Assembly (NCBI GenBank): GCA_964433065.1 | Contig: CAYSPZ010000081.1 | Location: 1-6,360 of the forward strand | Length of the DNA stretch: 6,360 nucleotides | From: RGIG3009 sp964433065 | GTDB lineage: Bacteria; Bacillota; Clostridia; Oscillospirales; Acutalibacteraceae | Direction: 5' to 3' | Shown: positions 5,413 to 6,360 of the stretch, in pieces | How positions within the stretch are numbered: position 1 is the stretch's first letter | How the letters are laid out: each line of letters starts with the position of its first letter | Program-made: the position numbers and the translations under genes | Notes under the pieces: generated by a model | Told to the model about the DNA's origin: nothing | What the model saw: the letters and a program-made list of their open reading frames with translations, nothing else | The model's database searches: none

Positions 5413-6285
5413 ATGCAAAAAGTCCGTAAAGCGGTCATTCCCGCGGCGGGGCTCGGCACCCGTGTGTTGCCGATCAGCAAAGCCGTGCCGAAGGAAATGT
5501 TGCCGATCGTGGATAAGCCCGCCATTCAATATATCGTGGAAGAAGCGGTAGCGGCGGGTATCACCGATATTCTCATCATTACCAATCGCGGAAAAGGCGC
5601 GATTGAAGATCATTTTGATCACAACGTTGAGTTGGAACAACGGTTGCAAGCGGCAGGAAAGACCGCTGTATTGGAAGAACTGTTGCAATTAAACCGTCTT
5701 GCCAACATTTCGTATATTCGTCAGAAAGAGACCAAAGGGCTCGGTCACGCGGTCGCGTGCGCGCGGTCGTTTGTCGGGGACGAGCCGTTTGCGGTACTTT
5801 ACGGGGACGACGTTATCATCGGCGACGATCCCGCGTGCGGACAGTTATGCCGCGCGTACGAGCAATATGGGCTCGGTGTATGCGGGATCAAGGAAGTATC
5901 GCCCGAACAGATACACAAATACTGCTCATTACAAGTGGACCCGTTGCGGGATAACGTGTACCGCGTATCGGATATGGTGGAAAAACCGTCCCTCGATCAG
6001 GTGATGTCGTTGTTTTCCATTTTGGGGCGGTGCGTATTACCGCCGACGATATTCGACATTTTAGACCGCACACCCACGGGCGCGGGCGGTGAGATCCAGT
6101 TGACCGACGCGATGCGCGAGTTGGCGACGACCGATGGTATGATCGGTGTCGAGTTTACCGGAACGCGGTACGATATGGGGAACAAACTCGGTATCTTACA
6201 AGCGACCTGTGAAGTGGCATTAAACCATCCCGAGTTATCCGCCGATTTTGCGGCATATTTAAAAGAATTGGTAAAAACGTTATAA
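5413..6285 (+). CDS. galU: UTP-glucose-1-phosphate uridylyltransferase
   Basis: GalU makes UDP-glucose from UTP and glucose-1-phosphate in the cytoplasm. UDP-glucose is the sugar donor for cell-surface glycans, glycolipids, teichoic acid decoration and galactose metabolism. The product is 290 residues, the normal length. The nucleotide-binding signature AAGLGTRVLP (11-20) leads into KAVPKEMLPIVDKPAIQYIVEEA. GLGHAVACA (109-117), LYGDD (129-133, metal/nucleotide-binding aspartates), VEKP (189-192, catalytic lysine 191), GAGGEIQLTDAM (223-234) and YDMGNKLGILQA (253-264) follow in the expected order. Some blocks differ from the E. coli form: KYCSL in place of KYG, and SILGRCVLPP in place of GRYVL. 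I associate these with a clostridial GalU subtype. The gene lies 17 bp after the zinc-domain membrane protein and may share its promoter. No terminator is visible after it. Confidence 0.95.
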   Translation: MQKVRKAVIPAAGLGTRVLPISKAVPKEMLPIVDKPAIQYIVEEAVAAGITDILIITNRGKGAIEDHFDHNVELEQRLQAAGKTAVLEELLQLNRLANISYIRQKETKGLGHAVACARSFVGDEPFAVLYGDDVIIGDDPACGQLCRAYEQYGLGVCGIKEVSPEQIHKYCSLQVDPLRDNVYRVSDMVEKPSLDQVMSLFSILGRCVLPPTIFDILDRTPTGAGGEIQLTDAMRELATTDGMIGVEFTGTRYDMGNKLGILQATCEVALNHPELSADFAAYLKELVKTL

Positions 6286-6286
6286 A

Positions 6287-6311
6287 AACTAATGTCCCAC
6301 GGAACTAATGT
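6287..6311. repeat. 9-bp direct repeat downstream of galU
   Basis: AACTAATGT occurs at 6287-6295 and again at 6303-6311, 16 bp apart and starting one base after the galU stop. Both copies are followed within two bases by a C-rich stretch. The pattern may belong to an insertion-sequence end or to an older duplicated end. Confidence 0.6.
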
Positions 6312-6360
6312 GCCCCCTGTCAAGTAGACAGCGTAAAAAACAAAAATAATATGTTAATTG
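6293..6360 (+). mobile_element. Possible left end of an IS3-family (IS150-type) insertion sequence
   Basis: Base composition turns AT-rich after galU. TGTGCCCCCTGTCAAGTAG followed by ACAG (6309-6331) has the layout of IS150-type terminal repeats as I remember them: TGT, a short C-rich block, then a GT(T)GGACA-like segment. It contains a perfect 5-bp dyad, CTGTC-AAGTA-GACAG (6317-6331), followed by an A-rich tract. The outer boundary could be the TG at 6293 or at 6309. No transposase reading frame is visible because the window ends within 70 bases, so the call rests on terminal-sequence resemblance only. Confidence 0.4.

Noticed and set aside
6317..6345. CTGTC-AAGTA-GACAG hairpin as the galU terminator
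   Set aside because: The stem is only 5 bp and is followed by A-rich rather than T-rich sequence on the + strand. On the - strand the T-run precedes the stem. It is more likely part of a mobile-element end.

Overview
The window reads as one co-directional stretch (all genes on the + strand) of a moderately GC-rich Firmicutes genome. The best guess is a class Clostridia / Oscillospirales-like organism. This rests on the gene order infB-rbfA-nrnA-truB, strong AGGAGG-type Shine-Dalgarno sites, a clostridial-looking GalU variant, and two accessory proteins of a kind I associate with that group. The lineage assignment is inference from style, not a database result.

Bases 1-3612 are the 3' part of the conserved nusA-infB translation/RNA operon. 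It holds the C-terminal portion of translation initiation factor IF-2 (cut by the window edge), ribosome-binding factor RbfA, a DHH/DHHA1 phosphoesterase of the NrnA (nano-RNase / pAp phosphatase) type, and tRNA pseudouridine-55 synthase TruB. The genes are 14 bp apart or less, or overlap, so they are very likely co-transcribed. Together they cover initiation on the ribosome, 30S maturation, recycling of short RNAs, and tRNA modification.

Bases 3624-4346 hold a single-pass membrane protein of unknown function. It sits directly behind truB, where ribF often lies in Firmicutes. After it comes a 98-bp gap with the only convincing promoter in the window (TTGCAA-17-TACAAT). Its spacer contains a perfect tandem/palindromic GATC-containing element, and a second AT-rich inverted repeat lies just upstream. 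This promoter drives a 316-residue protein that combines an N-terminal prokaryotic RING-like zinc domain, a second zinc ribbon, a proline-rich linker and a C-terminal DUF2628-like membrane domain. galU (UTP-glucose-1-phosphate uridylyltransferase) follows 17 bp later and may be co-transcribed with it.

The last 75 bases carry no gene. They become AT-rich, contain a 9-bp direct repeat and a short perfect dyad, and resemble the left end of an IS3-family (IS150-type) insertion sequence whose body would lie beyond the window. I see no CRISPR array, tRNA, rRNA, riboswitch or clear intrinsic terminator. The most noteworthy points are the apparent loss of the conserved active-site tyrosine in TruB, the RING/zinc-ribbon/DUF2628 protein with its operator-like promoter, and the possible IS end. 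None of these amounts to a demonstrated new system.
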